From NCBI GenBank assembly GCA_964036315.1, contig OZ038485.1, positions 72,350,824-72,414,823 of the forward strand: a stretch of DNA of 64,000 bases, written 5' to 3'. The position numbers and the translations under genes are program-made. Each line of letters starts with the position of its first letter. The first letter of the stretch is position 1. The stretch comes from Acanthosepion esculentum (Eukaryota > Mollusca > Cephalopoda > Sepiida > Sepiidae). Under the pieces are notes generated by a model, which did not search any database, was not told the DNA's origin, and saw only the letters and a program-made list of their open reading frames with translations. Of the stretch, positions 12,532-23,539 are shown piece after piece.

Positions 12532-12965
12532 TTCAATAATTTTATTGGTTTTCTAAAGATTTCAATAAGTAAATCAATTTTACAAACAACCGTGTTTAAG
12601 GTTGAAAAACAAGCCAGAACAGCTTGCTTTTACACCTAAAATTCAATATTTTTCAAAACTTTGTAAAACATAAAATTTGCAATATAACTTTGTGAAAACT
12701 GTTGAAACGTGTTGAAATCAATACTTTTCGATCGATAACATATCGATTTTCAATAATTTTATTGGTTTTCTAAAGATTTCAATAAGTAAATATATTTTAC
12801 ACGCAACCGTGTTTAACGTTGAAAAACAAGCCAAAACAGCTTGCTTTTACACCTAAAAATTCAATATTTTTCAAAGCATTGTAAAACTTAAATTTGCAAT
12901 ATAACTTTGTGAAAACAGTTGAAAGTTGTTGAAATGAATACTTTTCGATCGGTAACATATCGATT
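12532..12965 (+). repeat. Monomer pair 'CCAGAAC then TATATT'
   Basis: A monomer with AAGCCAGAAC and AAAACATAAAA is followed by one with AAGTAAATATATTTTAC and CTAAAAATTC. Related pairs, CCAGAAC/ACATAAAA then AAGTAAGTATATTTTAC, start at 56,336, 60,006 and 63,233 in region V. The pairing is thus shared between the old and the homogenised parts of the array. The second monomer has an extra A in CTAAAAATTC and lacks an A in CTTAAATTTGC. Confidence 0.75.
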
Positions 12966-13398
12966 TTCAATAATTTTATTGGTTTTCTAAAGATTTCAAT
13001 AAGTAAATCAATTTTACAAACAACCGTGTTTAAGGTTGAAAAACAAGCCAAAACAGCTTGCTTTTACACCTAAAATTCAATATTTTTCGAAACTTTGTAA
13101 AACTTAAAATTTGCAATATAACTTTGTGCAAACTGTTGAAACTTGTTGAAATCAATAGTTTTCGATCGATAAAATATCGATTTTCAATAATTTTATTGGT
13201 TTTCTAAAGATTTCAATAAGTAAATCAATTTTACACGCAACCTTGTTTAACGTTGAAAAACAAGCCAAAACAGCTTGCTTTTACACCTAAAATTCAATAT
13301 TTTCAAAACTTTGTAAAACTTAAAATTTGCAATATAACTTTGTGAAAACAGTTTAAAGTTGTTGAAATGAATACTTTTCGATCGGTAACACATCGATT

Positions 13399-13586
13399 TT
13401 CAATAATTTTATTGGTTTTCTAAAGATTTCAATAAGTAAATCAATTTTACACGCAACCGTGTTTAACGTTGAAAAACAAGCCAAAACAGCTTGCTTTTAC
13501 ACCTAATTTTTAATATTTTTCAAAACTTTGTGAAAACAGTTTAAAGTTGTTGAAATGAATACTTTTCGATCGGTAACATATCGATT
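13399..13586 (+). repeat. Monomer with 29-bp internal deletion
   Basis: This 188-bp copy reads CAAAACTTTGTGAAAACAG where its relatives at 17,371 and 19,421 keep the segment from TAAAACTTAAAATTTGC to the next CTTTGT. The deleted part is bounded by the 8-bp direct repeat AACTTTGT present twice in each full monomer, so it fits a slippage or single-strand-annealing deletion. It also carries CCTAATTTTTAATATT, a marker shared with 17,371, 19,421 and 21,252. Confidence 0.85.
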
Positions 13587-13684
13587 TTTCAAAACTTTGT
13601 AAAACTTAAAATTTGCAATATAACTTTGTGAAAACTGTTGAAACTTGTTGAAATCAATAGTTTTCGATCGATAACATATCGATT
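13587..13684 (+). repeat. 98-bp truncated monomer, copy 1
   Basis: After ATATCGATTTTT the sequence jumps directly to CAAAACTTTGTAAAAC, so the first 119 or so bases of a monomer are missing. The two joined sites share ATTTTC-like sequence, a plausible microhomology. Identical joins occur in three other places. Confidence 0.88.
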
Positions 13685-16600
13685 TTCAATAATTTTATTG
13701 GTTTTCTAAAGATTTCAATAAGTAAATCAATTTTACACGTAACCGTGTTTAACGTTGAAAAACAAGCCAAAACAGGTTGCTTTTACACCTAAAATTCAAT
13801 ATTTTTCAAAACTTTGTAAAACTTAAAATTTGCAATATAACTTTGTGAAAACTGTTGAAACTTGTTAAAATCAATAGTTTTCGATCGATAACATATCGAT
13901 TTTCAATAATTTTATTGGTTTTCGAAAGATTTCAATAAGTAAATCAATCTTTCATACAGCCGTGTTTAACGTTGAAAAAGAAGCCAAAACAGCTTCCTTT
14001 TACACCTAAAATTCAATATTTTTCAAAACTTTGTAAAACTTAAAATTTGCAGTATAACTTTGTGAAAACAGTTGAAAGTTGTTGAAATGAATACTTTTCG
14101 ATCGGTAACATATCGATTTTCAATAATTTTATTGGTTTTCTAAAGATTTCAATAAGTAAATCAATTTTTCATAAAGCCGTGTTTAACGTTGAAAAAGAAG
14201 CCAAAACAGCTTGCTTTTACACCTAAAATTCAATATTTTTCAAAACTTTGTAAAACTTAAAATTTGCAATATAACTTTGTGAAAACTGTTGAAACTTGTT
14301 GAAATCAATACTTTTCGATCGATAACATATCGATTTTCAATAATTTTATTGGTTTTCTAAAGATTTCAATAAGCAAATCAATTTTACACGCAACCGTGTT
14401 TAACGTTGAAAAACAAGCCAAAACAGCTTGCTTTTACACCTAAAATTCAATATTTTTCAAAACTTTGTAAAACTTAAAATTTGCAATATAACTTTCTGAA
14501 AACTGTTGAAACTTGTTGAAATCAATAGTTTTCGATCGATAACATATCGATTTTCAATAATTTTATTGGTTTTCGAAAGATTTCAATAAGTAAATCAATT
14601 TTACACGCAACCGTGTTTAACGTTGAAAAACAAGCCAAAACAGCTTGCTTTTACACCTAAAATTCAATATTTTTCAAAGCATTGTAAAACTTAAAATTTG
14701 CAATATAACTTTGTGAAAACAGTTGAAAGTTGTTCAAATGAATACTTTTCGATCGGTAACATATCGATTTTCAATAATTTTATTGGTTTTCTAAAGATTT
14801 CAATAAGTAAATCAATTTTACAAACAACCGTGTTTAAGGTTGAAAAACAAGCCAAAACAGCTTGCTTTTACACCTAAAATTCAATATTTTTCAAAACTTT
14901 GTAAAACTTAAAATTTGCAATATAACTTTGTGGAAACTGTTGAAACTTGTTGAAATCAATAGTTTTCGATCGATAACATATCGATTTTCAATAATTTTAT
15001 TGGTTTTCTAAAGATTTCAATAAGTAAATCAATTTTACAAGCAACCTTGTTTAACGTTGAAAAACAAACCAAAACAGCTTGCTTTTACACCTAAAATTCA
15101 ATATTTTCAAAACTTTGTAAAACTTAAAATTTGCAATATAACTTTGTGAAAACTGTTGAAACTTGTTGAAATGAATACTTTTCGATCGGTAACATATCGA
15201 TTTTCAATAATTTTATTGGTTTTCTAAAGATTTCAATAAGTAAATCAATTTTACAAACAACCGTGTTTAAGGTTGAAAAACAAGCCAAAACAGCTTGCTT
15301 TTACAGCTAAAATTCAATATTTTTCAAAACTATGTAAAACTTAAAATTTGCAATATAACTTTGTGAAAACTGTTGAAACTTGTTGAAATCAATACTTTTC
15401 GATAGATAACATATCGATTTTCAATAATTTTATTGGTTTTCTAAAGATTTCAATAAGTAAATCAATTTTACAAACAACCGTGTTTAACGTTGAAAAAAAG
15501 CCAAAACAGGTTGCTTTTACACCTAAAATTCAATATTTTTCAAAACTTTGTAAAACTTAAAATTTGCAATATAACTTTGTGAAAACTGTTGAAACTTGTT
15601 GAAATCAATACTTTTCGATCGATAACATATCGATTTTCAATAATTTTATTGGTTTTCTAAAGATTTCAATAAGTAAATCAATTTTACACGCAACCTTGTT
15701 TAACGTTGAAAAACAAGCCAAAACAGCTTGCTTTTACACCTAAAATTCAATATTTTTCAAAACTTTGTAAAACTTAAAATTTGCAATATAACTTTGTGAA
15801 AACAGTTGAAAGTTGTTGAAATGAATACTTTTCGATCGGTAACATATCGATTTTCAATAATTTTATTGGTTTTCAGAGATTTCAATAAGTAAATCAATTT
15901 TACAAACAACCGTGTTTAAGGTTGAAAAACAAGCCAAAACAGCTTGCTTTTACACCTAAAATTCAATATTTTTCCAAACTTTGTAAAACTTAAAATTTGC
16001 AATATAACTTTGTGAAAACTGTTGAGACTTGTTGAAATCAATAGTTTTCGATCGATAACATATCGATTTTCAATAATTTTATTGGTTTTCTAAAGATTTC
16101 AATAAGTAAATATATTTTACACGCAACCGTGTTTAACGTTGAAAAACAAGCCAAAACAGCTTGCTTTTACACCTAAAATTCAATATTTTTCAAATCATTG
16201 TAAAACTTAAAATTTGCAATATAACTTTGTGAAAACAGTTGAAAGTTGTTGAAATGAATACTTTTCGATCGGTAACATATCGATTTTCAATAATTTTATT
16301 GGTTTTCTAAAGATTTCAATAAGTAAATCAATTTTTCATACAGCCGTGTTTAACGTTGAAAAAGAAGCCAAAACAGCTTGCTTTTACACCTAAAATTCAA
16401 TATTTTTCAAAACTATGTAAAACTTAAAATTTGCAATATAACTTTGTGAAAACTGTTGAAACTTGTTGAAATCAATACTTTTCGATCGATAACATATCGA
16501 TTTTCAATAATTTTATTGGTTTTCTAAAGATTTCAATAAGCAAATCAATTTTACACGCAACCGTGTTTAACGTTGAAAAACAAGCCAAAACAGCTTGCTT

Positions 16601-17587
16601 TTACACCTAAAATTCAATATTTTTCAAAACTTTGTAAAACTTAAAATTTGCAATATAACTTTCTGAAAACTGTTGAAACTTGTTGAAATCAATAGTTTTC
16701 GATCGATAACATATTGATTTTCAATAATTTTATTGGTTTTCGAAAGATTTCAATAAGTAAATCAATTTTACACGCAACCGTGTTTAACGTTGAAAAACAA
16801 GCCAAAACAGCTTGCTTTTACACCTAAAATTCAATATTTTTCAAAGCATTGTAAAACTTAAAATTTGCAATATAACTTTGTGAAAACAGTTGAAAGTTGT
16901 TCAAATGAATACTTTTCGATCGGTAACATATCGATTTTCAATAATTTTATTGGTTTTCTAAAGATTTCAATAAGTAAATCAATTTTACAAACAACCGTGT
17001 TTAAGGTTGAAAAACAAGCCAAAACAGCTTGCTTTTACAGCTAAAATTCAATATTTTTCAAAACTTTGTAAAACTTAAAATTTGCAATATAACTTTGTGA
17101 AAACTGTTGAAACTTGTTGAAATCAATACTTTTCGATCGATAACATATCGATTTTCAATAATTTTATTGGTTTTCTAAAGATTTCAATAAGTAAATATAT
17201 TTTACACGCAACCGTGTTTAACGTTGAAAAACAAGCCAAAACAGCTTGCTTTTACACCTAAAAATTCAATATTTTTCAAAGCATTGTAAAACTTAAATTT
17301 GCAATATAACTTTGTGAAAACAGTTGAAAGTTGTTGAAATGAATACTTTTCGATCGGTAACATATCGATTTTCAATAATTTTATTGGTTTTCTAAAGATT
17401 TCAATAAGTAAATCAATTTTACACGCAACCGTGTTTAACGTTGAAAAACAAGCCAAAACAGCTTGCTTTTACACCTAATTTTTAATATTTTTCAAAACTT
17501 TGTAAAACTTAAAATTTGCAATATAACTTTGTGAAAACAGTTTAAAGTTGTTGAAATGAATACTTTTCGATCGGTAACATATCGATT

Positions 17588-17685
17588 TTTCAAAACTTTG
17601 TAAAACTTAAAATTTGCAATATAACTTTGTGAAAACTGTTGAAACTTGTTGAAATCAATAGTTTTCGATCGATAACATATCGATT
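17588..17685 (+). repeat. 98-bp truncated monomer, copy 2
   Basis: Same join as at 13,587, here after a full 217-bp monomer starting at 17,371; the start-to-start distance to the following monomer is 315 bp (217 + 98). Confidence 0.88.
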
Positions 17686-17902
17686 TTCAATAATTTTATT
17701 GGTTTTCTAAAGATTTCAATAAGTAAATCAATTTTACACGTAACCGTGTTTAACGTTGAAAAACAAGCCAAAACAGGTTGCTTTTACACCTAAAATTCAA
17801 TATTTTTCAAAACTTTGTAAAACTTAAAATTTGCAATATAACTTTGTGAAAACTGTTGAAACTTGTTAAAATCAATAGTTTTCGATCGATAACATATCGA
17901 TT

Positions 17903-18336
17903 TTCAATAATTTTATTGGTTTTCGAAAGATTTCAATAAGTAAATCAATCTTTCATACAGCCGTGTTTAACGTTGAAAAAGAAGCCAAAACAGCTTGCTT
18001 TTACACCTAAAATTCAATATTTTTCAAAACTTTGTAAAACTTAAAATTTGCAATATAACTTTGTGAAAACTGTTGAAACTTGTTAAAATCAATAGTTTTC
18101 GATCGATAACATATCGATTTTCAATAATTTTATTGGTTTTCGAAAGATTTCAATAAGTAAATCAATCTTTCATACAGCCGTGTTTAACGTTGAAAAAGAA
18201 GCCAAAACAGCTTCCTTTTACACCTAAAATTCAATATTTTTCAAAACTTTGTAAAACTTAAAATTTGCAGTATAACTTTGTGAAAACAGTTGAAAGTTGT
18301 TGAAATGAATACTTTTCGATCGGTAACATATCGATT
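17903..18336 (+). repeat. Single-monomer tandem duplication
   Basis: Two neighbouring monomers (17,903 and 18,120) share TTTTCGAAAG, CAATCTTTCATACAGCC and AAAAAGAAGCC. The corresponding place at 13,902 has only one. The first copy ends TTGTTAAAATC; the second has GCTTCC and GCAGTATAAC like 13,902. This is a minimal unequal exchange of exactly one repeat. Confidence 0.8.
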
Positions 18337-18631
18337 TTCAATAATTTTATTGGTTTTCTAAAGATTTCAATAAGTAAATCAATTTTTCATAAAGCCGTGT
18401 TTAACGTTGAAAAAGAAGCCAAAACAGCTTGCTTTTACACCTAAAATTCAATATTTTTCAAAACTTTGTAAAACTTAAAATTTGCAATATAACTTTGTGA
18501 AAACTGTTGAAACTTGTTGAAATCAATACTTTTCGATCGATAACATATCGATTTTCAATAATTTTATTGGTTTTCTAAAGATTTCAATAAGCAAATCAAT
18601 TTTACACGCAACCGTGTTTAACGTTGAAAAA

Positions 18632-18648
18632 CAAGCCAAAACAGCTTG
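18632..18648. other. Dyad CAAGC-N7-GCTTG (representative)
   Basis: Five-base perfect arms separated by CAAAACA. Many monomers instead have GAAGC on the left, which breaks one pair. Some of those have GCTTC on the right, restoring it (for example near 14,000, 18,200, 30,270, 35,260 and 37,850). Others carry GCTTC without the partner change (near 23,170, 30,490 and 40,220). It is seen as a sequence symmetry only; any structural role is inference. Confidence 0.5.
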
Positions 18649-18676
18649 CTTTTACACCTAAAATTCAATATTTTTC

Positions 18677-18740
18677 AAAACTTTGTAAAACTTAAAATTT
18701 GCAATATAACTTTGTGAAAACTGTTGAAACTTGTTGAAAT
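18677..18740. other. A-tracts in 10-bp phase (representative)
   Basis: Runs of three or four A begin at 18,677, 18,687, 18,717, 18,727 and 18,737, all exactly in a 10-bp register on the + strand. The pattern is present in every standard monomer. A-tracts phased near the helical repeat are known to bend DNA and influence nucleosome placement. The 9-bp deletion of the short monomers removes almost one helical turn from this section, so phase is nearly kept. Curvature is predicted, not measured. Confidence 0.65.
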
Positions 18741-18752
18741 CAATACTTTTCG

Positions 18753-18769
18753 ATCGATAACATATCGAT
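18753..18769. promoter_or_regulatory. Inverted repeat ATCGATA-ACA-TATCGAT (representative)
   Basis: A perfect 7-bp inverted repeat with a 3-nt spacer, near the end of most monomers. It overlaps CGATCG and includes two ATCGAT palindromes. Copies vary in the spacer (ACA usual; TCA in the ACACGTAAAA type; CCA near 31,260, 33,215 and 34,295; AAA near 13,170, 19,195 and 22,425) with the arms intact. A second form has ATCGGTA on the left, which would leave a G-T wobble in a hairpin. It could be a protein-binding site or a small cruciform; no known box is matched. Confidence 0.55.
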
Positions 18770-19637
18770 TTTCAATAATTTTATTGGTTTTCTAAAGATT
18801 TCAATAAGTAAATATATTTTACACGCAACCGTGTTTAACGTTGAAAAACAAGCCAAAACAGCTTGCTTTTACACCTAAAAATTCAATATTTTTCAAAGCA
18901 TTGTAAAACTTAAATTTGCAATATAACTTTGTGAAAACAGTTGAAAGTTGTTGAAATGAATACTTTTCGATCGGTAACATATCGATTTTCAATAATTTTA
19001 TTGGTTTTCTAAAGATTTCAATAAGTAAATCAATTTTACAAACAACCGTGTTTAAGGTTGAAAAACAAGCCAAAACAGCTTGCTTTTACACCTAAAATTC
19101 AATATTTTTCGAAACTTTGTAAAACTTAAAATTTGCAATATAACTTTGTGCAAACTGTTGAAACTTGTTGAAATCAATAGTTTTCGATCGATAAAATATC
19201 GATTTTCAATAATTTTATTGGTTTTCTAAAGATTTCAATAAGTAAATCAATTTTACACGCAACCTTGTTTAACGTTGAAAAACAAGCCAAAACAGCTTGC
19301 TTTTACACCTAAAATTCAATATTTTCAAAACTTTGTAAAACTTAAAATTTGCAATATAACTTTGTGAAAAAAGTTTAAAGTTGTTGAAATGAATACTTTT
19401 CGATCGGTAACACATCGATTTTCAATAATTTTATTGGTTTTCTAAAGATTTCAATAAGTAAATCAATTTTACACGCAACCGTGTTTAACGTTGAAAAACA
19501 AGCCAAAACAGCTTGCTTTTACACCTAATTTTTAATATTTTTCAAAACTTTGTAAAACTTAAAATTTGCAATATAACTTTGTGAAAACAGTTTAAAGTTG
19601 TTGAAATGAATACTTTTCGATCGGTAACATATCGATT

Positions 19638-19735
19638 TTTCAAAACTTTGTAAAACTTAAAATTTGCAATATAACTTTGTGAAAACTGTTGAAACTTGTT
19701 GAAATCAATAGTTTTCGATCGATAACATATCGATT
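19638..19735 (+). repeat. 98-bp truncated monomer, copy 3
   Basis: Same join, following the monomer at 19,421. The spacing to the next start is again 315 bp, showing that the truncation was copied as part of a larger block and did not arise anew. Confidence 0.88.
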
Positions 19736-21468
19736 TTCAATAATTTTATTGGTTTTCTAAAGATTTCAATAAGTAAATCAATTTTACACGTAACCGTGTT
19801 TAACGTTGAAAAACAAGCCAAAACAGCTTGCTTTTACACCTAAAATTCAATATTTTTCAAAGCATTGTAAAACTTAAAATTTGCAATATAACTTTGTGAA
19901 AACAGTTGAAAGTTGTTCAAATGAATACTTTTCGATCGGTAACATATCGATTTTCAATAATTTTATTGGTTTTCTAAAGATTTCAATAAGTAAATCAATT
20001 TTACAAACAACCGTGTTTAAGGTTGAAAAACTAGCCAAAACAGCTTGCTTTTACACCTAAAATTCAATATTTTTCAAAACTTTGTAAAACTTAAAATTTG
20101 CAATATAACTTTGTGGAAACTGTTGAAACTTGTTGAAATCAATAGTTTTCGATCGATAACATATCGATTTTCAATAATTTTATTGGTTTTCTAAAGATTT
20201 CAATAAGTAAATCAATTTTACAAGCAACCTTGTTTAACGTTGAAAAACAAACCAAAACAGCTTGCTTTTACACCTAAAATTCAATATTTTCAAAACTTTG
20301 TAAAACTTAAAATTTGCAATATAACTTTGTGAAAACTGTTGAAACTTGTTGAAATGAATACTTTTCGATCGGTAACATATCGATTTTCAATAATTTTATT
20401 GGTTTTCTAAAGATTTCAATAAGTAAATCAATTTTACAAACAACCGTGTTTAAGGTTGAAAAACAAGACAAAACAGCTTGCTTTTACAGCTAAAATTCAA
20501 TATTTTTCAAAGCATTGTAAAACTTAAATTTGCAATATAACTTTGTGAAAACTGTTGAAACTTGTTGAAATCAATACTTTTCGATCGGTAACATATCGAT
20601 TTTCAATAATTTTATTGGTTTTCTAAAGATTTCAATAAGTAAATCAATTTTACAAACAACCGTGTTTAAGGTTGAAAAACAAGCCAAAACAGCTTGCTTT
20701 TACACCTAAAATTCAATATTTTTCGAAACTTTGTAAAACTTAAAATTTGCAATATAACTTTGTGCAAACTGTTGAAACTTGTTGAAATCAATAGTTTTCG
20801 ATCGATAAAATATCGATTTTCAATAATTTTATTGGTTTTCTAAAGATTTCAATAAGTAAATCAATTTTACACGCAACCTTGTTTAACGTTGAAAAACAAG
20901 CCAAAACAGCTTGCTTTTACACCTAAAATTCAATATTTTCAAAACTTTGTAAAACTTAAAATTTGCAATATAACTTTGTGAAAACAGTTTAAAGTTGTTG
21001 AAATGAATACTTTTCGATCGGTAACACATCGATTTTCAATAATTTTATTGGTTTTCTAAAGATTTCAATAAGTAAATCAATCTTTCATACAGCCGTGTTT
21101 AACGTTGAAAAAGAAGCCAAAACAGCTTCCTTTTACACCTAAAATTCAATATTTTTCAAAAGTTTGTAAAACTTAAAATTTGCAATATAACTTTGTGAAA
21201 ACAGTTTAAAGTTGTTGAAATGAATACTTTTCGATCGGTAACACATCGATTTTCAATAATTTTATTGGTTTTCTAAAGATTTCAATAAGTAAATCAATTT
21301 TACACGCAACCGTGTTTAACGTTGAAAAACAAGCCAAAACAGCTTGCTTTTACACCTAATTTTTAATATTTTTCAAAACATTGTAAAATTTAAAATTTGC
21401 AATATAACTTTGTGAAAACAGTTTAAAGTTGTTGAAATGAATACTTTTCGATCGGTAACATATCGATT

Positions 21469-21566
21469 TTTCAAAACTTTGTAAAACTTAAAATTTGCAA
21501 TATAACTTTGTGAAAACTGTTGAAACTTGTTGAAATCAATACTTTTCGATCGATAACATATCGATT
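21469..21566 (+). repeat. 98-bp truncated monomer, copy 4
   Basis: Same join, following the monomer at 21,252 (315 bp spacing). The downstream neighbour here is the AAGCAAATC monomer, unlike the other copies, so the flank was exchanged after the truncation arose. Confidence 0.86.
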
Positions 21567-23539
21567 TTCAATAATTTTATTGGTTTTCTAAAGATTTCAA
21601 TAAGCAAATCAATTTTACACGCAACCGTGTTTAACGTTGAAAAACAAGCCAAAACAGCTTGCTTTTACACCTAAAATTCAATATTTTTCAAAACTTTGTA
21701 AAACTTAAAATTTGCAATATAACTTTCTGAAAACTGTTGAAACTTGTTGAAATCAATAGTTTTCGATCGATAACATATCGATTTTCAATAATTTTATTGG
21801 TTTTCGAAAGATTTCAATAAGTAAATCAATTTTACACGCAACCGTGTTTAACGTTGAAAAACAAGCCAAAACAGCTTGCTTTTACACCTAAAATTCAATA
21901 TTTTTCAAAGCATTGTAAAACTTAAAATTTGCAATATAACTTTGTGAAAACAGTTGAAAGTTGTTCAAATGAATACTTTTCGATCGATAACATATCGATT
22001 TTCAATAATTTTATTGGTTTTCTAAAGATTTCAATAAGTAAATCAATTTTACAAGCAACCTTGTTTAACGTTGAAAAACAAACCAAAACAGCTTGCTTTT
22101 ACACCTAAAATTCAATATTTTCAAAACTTTGTAAAACTTAAAATTTGCAATATAACTTTGTGAAAACTGTTGAAACTTGTTGAAATGAATACTTTTCGAT
22201 CGGTAACATATCGATTTTCAATAATTTTATTGGTTTTCTAAAGATTTCAATAAGTAAATCAATTTTACAAACAACCGTGTTTAAGGTTGAAAAACAAGAC
22301 AAAACAGCTTGCTTTTACAGCTAAAATTCAATATTTTTCAAAACTTTGTAAAACTTAAAATTTGCAATATAACTTTGTGAAAACTGTTGAAACTTGTTGA
22401 AATCAATACTTTTCGATCGATAAAATATCGATTTTCAATAATTTTATTGGTTTTCTAAAGATTTCAATAAGTAAATCAATTTTACACGCAACCTTGTTTA
22501 ACGTTGAAAAACAAGCCAAAACAGCTTGCTTTTACACCTAAAATTCAATATTTTCAAAACTTTGTAAAACTTAAAATTTGCAATATAACTTTGTGAAAAC
22601 AGTTTAAAGTTGTTGAAATGAATACTTTTCGATCGGTAACACATCGATTTTCAATAATTTTATTGGTTTTCTAAAGATTTCAATAAGTAAATCAATCTTT
22701 CATACAGCCGTGTTTAACGTTGAAAAAGAAGCCAAAACAGCTTGCTTTTACACCTAAAATTCAATATTTTTCAAAACTTTGTAAAACTTAAAATTTGCAA
22801 TATAACTTTGTGAAAACTGTTGAAACTTGTTGAAATCAATACTTTTCGATCGATAACATATCGATTTTCAATAATTTTATTGGTTTTCGAAAGATTTCAA
22901 TAAGTAAATCAATTTTTCATACAGGCGTGTTTAACGTTGAAAAACAAGCTAAAACAGCTTGCTTTTACACCTAAAATTCAATATTTTTCAAAACTTTGTA
23001 AAACTTAAAATTTGCAATATAACTTTGTGAAAACTGTTGAAACTTGTTGAAATCAATACTTTTCGATCGATAACATATCGATTTTCAATAATTTTATTGG
23101 TTTTCTAAAGATTTCAATAAGTAAATCAATTTTACACGCAACCTTGTTTAACGTTGAAAAACAAGCCAAAACAGCTTCCTTTTACACCTAAAATTAAATA
23201 TTTTTCAAAATTTTGTAAAACTTTAAATTTGCAATATAACTTTGTGAAAACTGTTGAAACTTGTTGAAATGAATACTTTTCGATCGGTAACATATCGATT
23301 TTCAATAATTTTATTGGTTTTCTAAAGATTTCAATAAGTAAATCAATTTTACAAACAACCGTGTTTAAGGTTGAAAAAGAAGCCAAAACAGCTTGCTTTT
23401 ACACCTAAAATTCAATATTTTTCAAAACTTTGTAAAACTTAAAATTTGCAATATAACTTTGTGAAAACTGTTGAAACTTGTTGAAATCAATAGTTTTCGA
23501 TCGATAACATATCGATTTTCAATAATTTTATTGGTTTTC

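Larger units (their letters stand above)
18554..18770 (+). repeat. Reference monomer close to consensus
   Basis: A full 217-bp copy, used here as a motif map; its only departure from the common form noticed is AAGCAAATC. In order it holds ATTGG (a reverse CCAAT pentamer) near the start, a CpG-containing segment ACACGCAACCGTG, the dyad CAAGC...GCTTG (18,632-18,648), A-tracts in 10-bp phase (18,677, 18,687, 18,717, 18,727, 18,737), and the inverted repeat ATCGATA-ACA-TATCGAT (18,753-18,769) next to the overlapping palindrome CGATCG. Six CpGs are present. Confidence 0.85.
12749..22649 (+). repeat. Mosaic of shuffled, repeatedly copied blocks
   Basis: Marker monomers recur in different orders. 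The TATATT/CAAAGCATTG monomer starts at 12,749, 17,154 and 18,771. The AAGCAAATC monomer starts at 14,336, 16,503, 18,554 and 21,567. The TTCAAATGAATAC variant ends monomers near 14,740, 16,906, 19,919 and 21,966. The 98-bp truncated monomer occurs four times. 17,371-18,770 follows 13,399-14,552 but with one extra monomer and without a 29-bp deletion. About 19,850-20,490 follows 14,670-15,310. This pattern indicates many unequal exchanges between misaligned blocks. Confidence 0.8.

Noticed and set aside
12797..13051. 84-codon open frame on the minus strand, with close relatives at 17,202-17,456, 18,819-19,073 and 23,132-23,386 (and shorter ones at 11,585-11,779 and 41,347-41,529)
   Set aside because: They are translations of the satellite itself. 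Each spans a little over one 217-bp monomer, and 217 is not a multiple of three. They exist only where chance variants or compensating 1-bp indels remove stops. No start context, codon pattern or conservation suggests coding.
18566..18572. CCAAT box (reverse ATTGG) and TATA-like strings as promoters
   Set aside because: In 74% A+T sequence such short strings are expected often by chance, and all monomers carry them. There is no transcript or gene to attach them to.
18744..18770. CENP-B box
   Set aside because: TTTCGATCGATAAC matches the left part of the box pattern (TTCGNNNNA) but the CGGG core at the right is absent (ACAT here), and the G form also loses the A. No other match was seen.
18751..18770. 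Rho-independent terminator at the inverted repeat
   Set aside because: The stem is only 7 bp with few G-C pairs, sits in eukaryote-like satellite DNA and recurs every 217 bp. There is no gene upstream.
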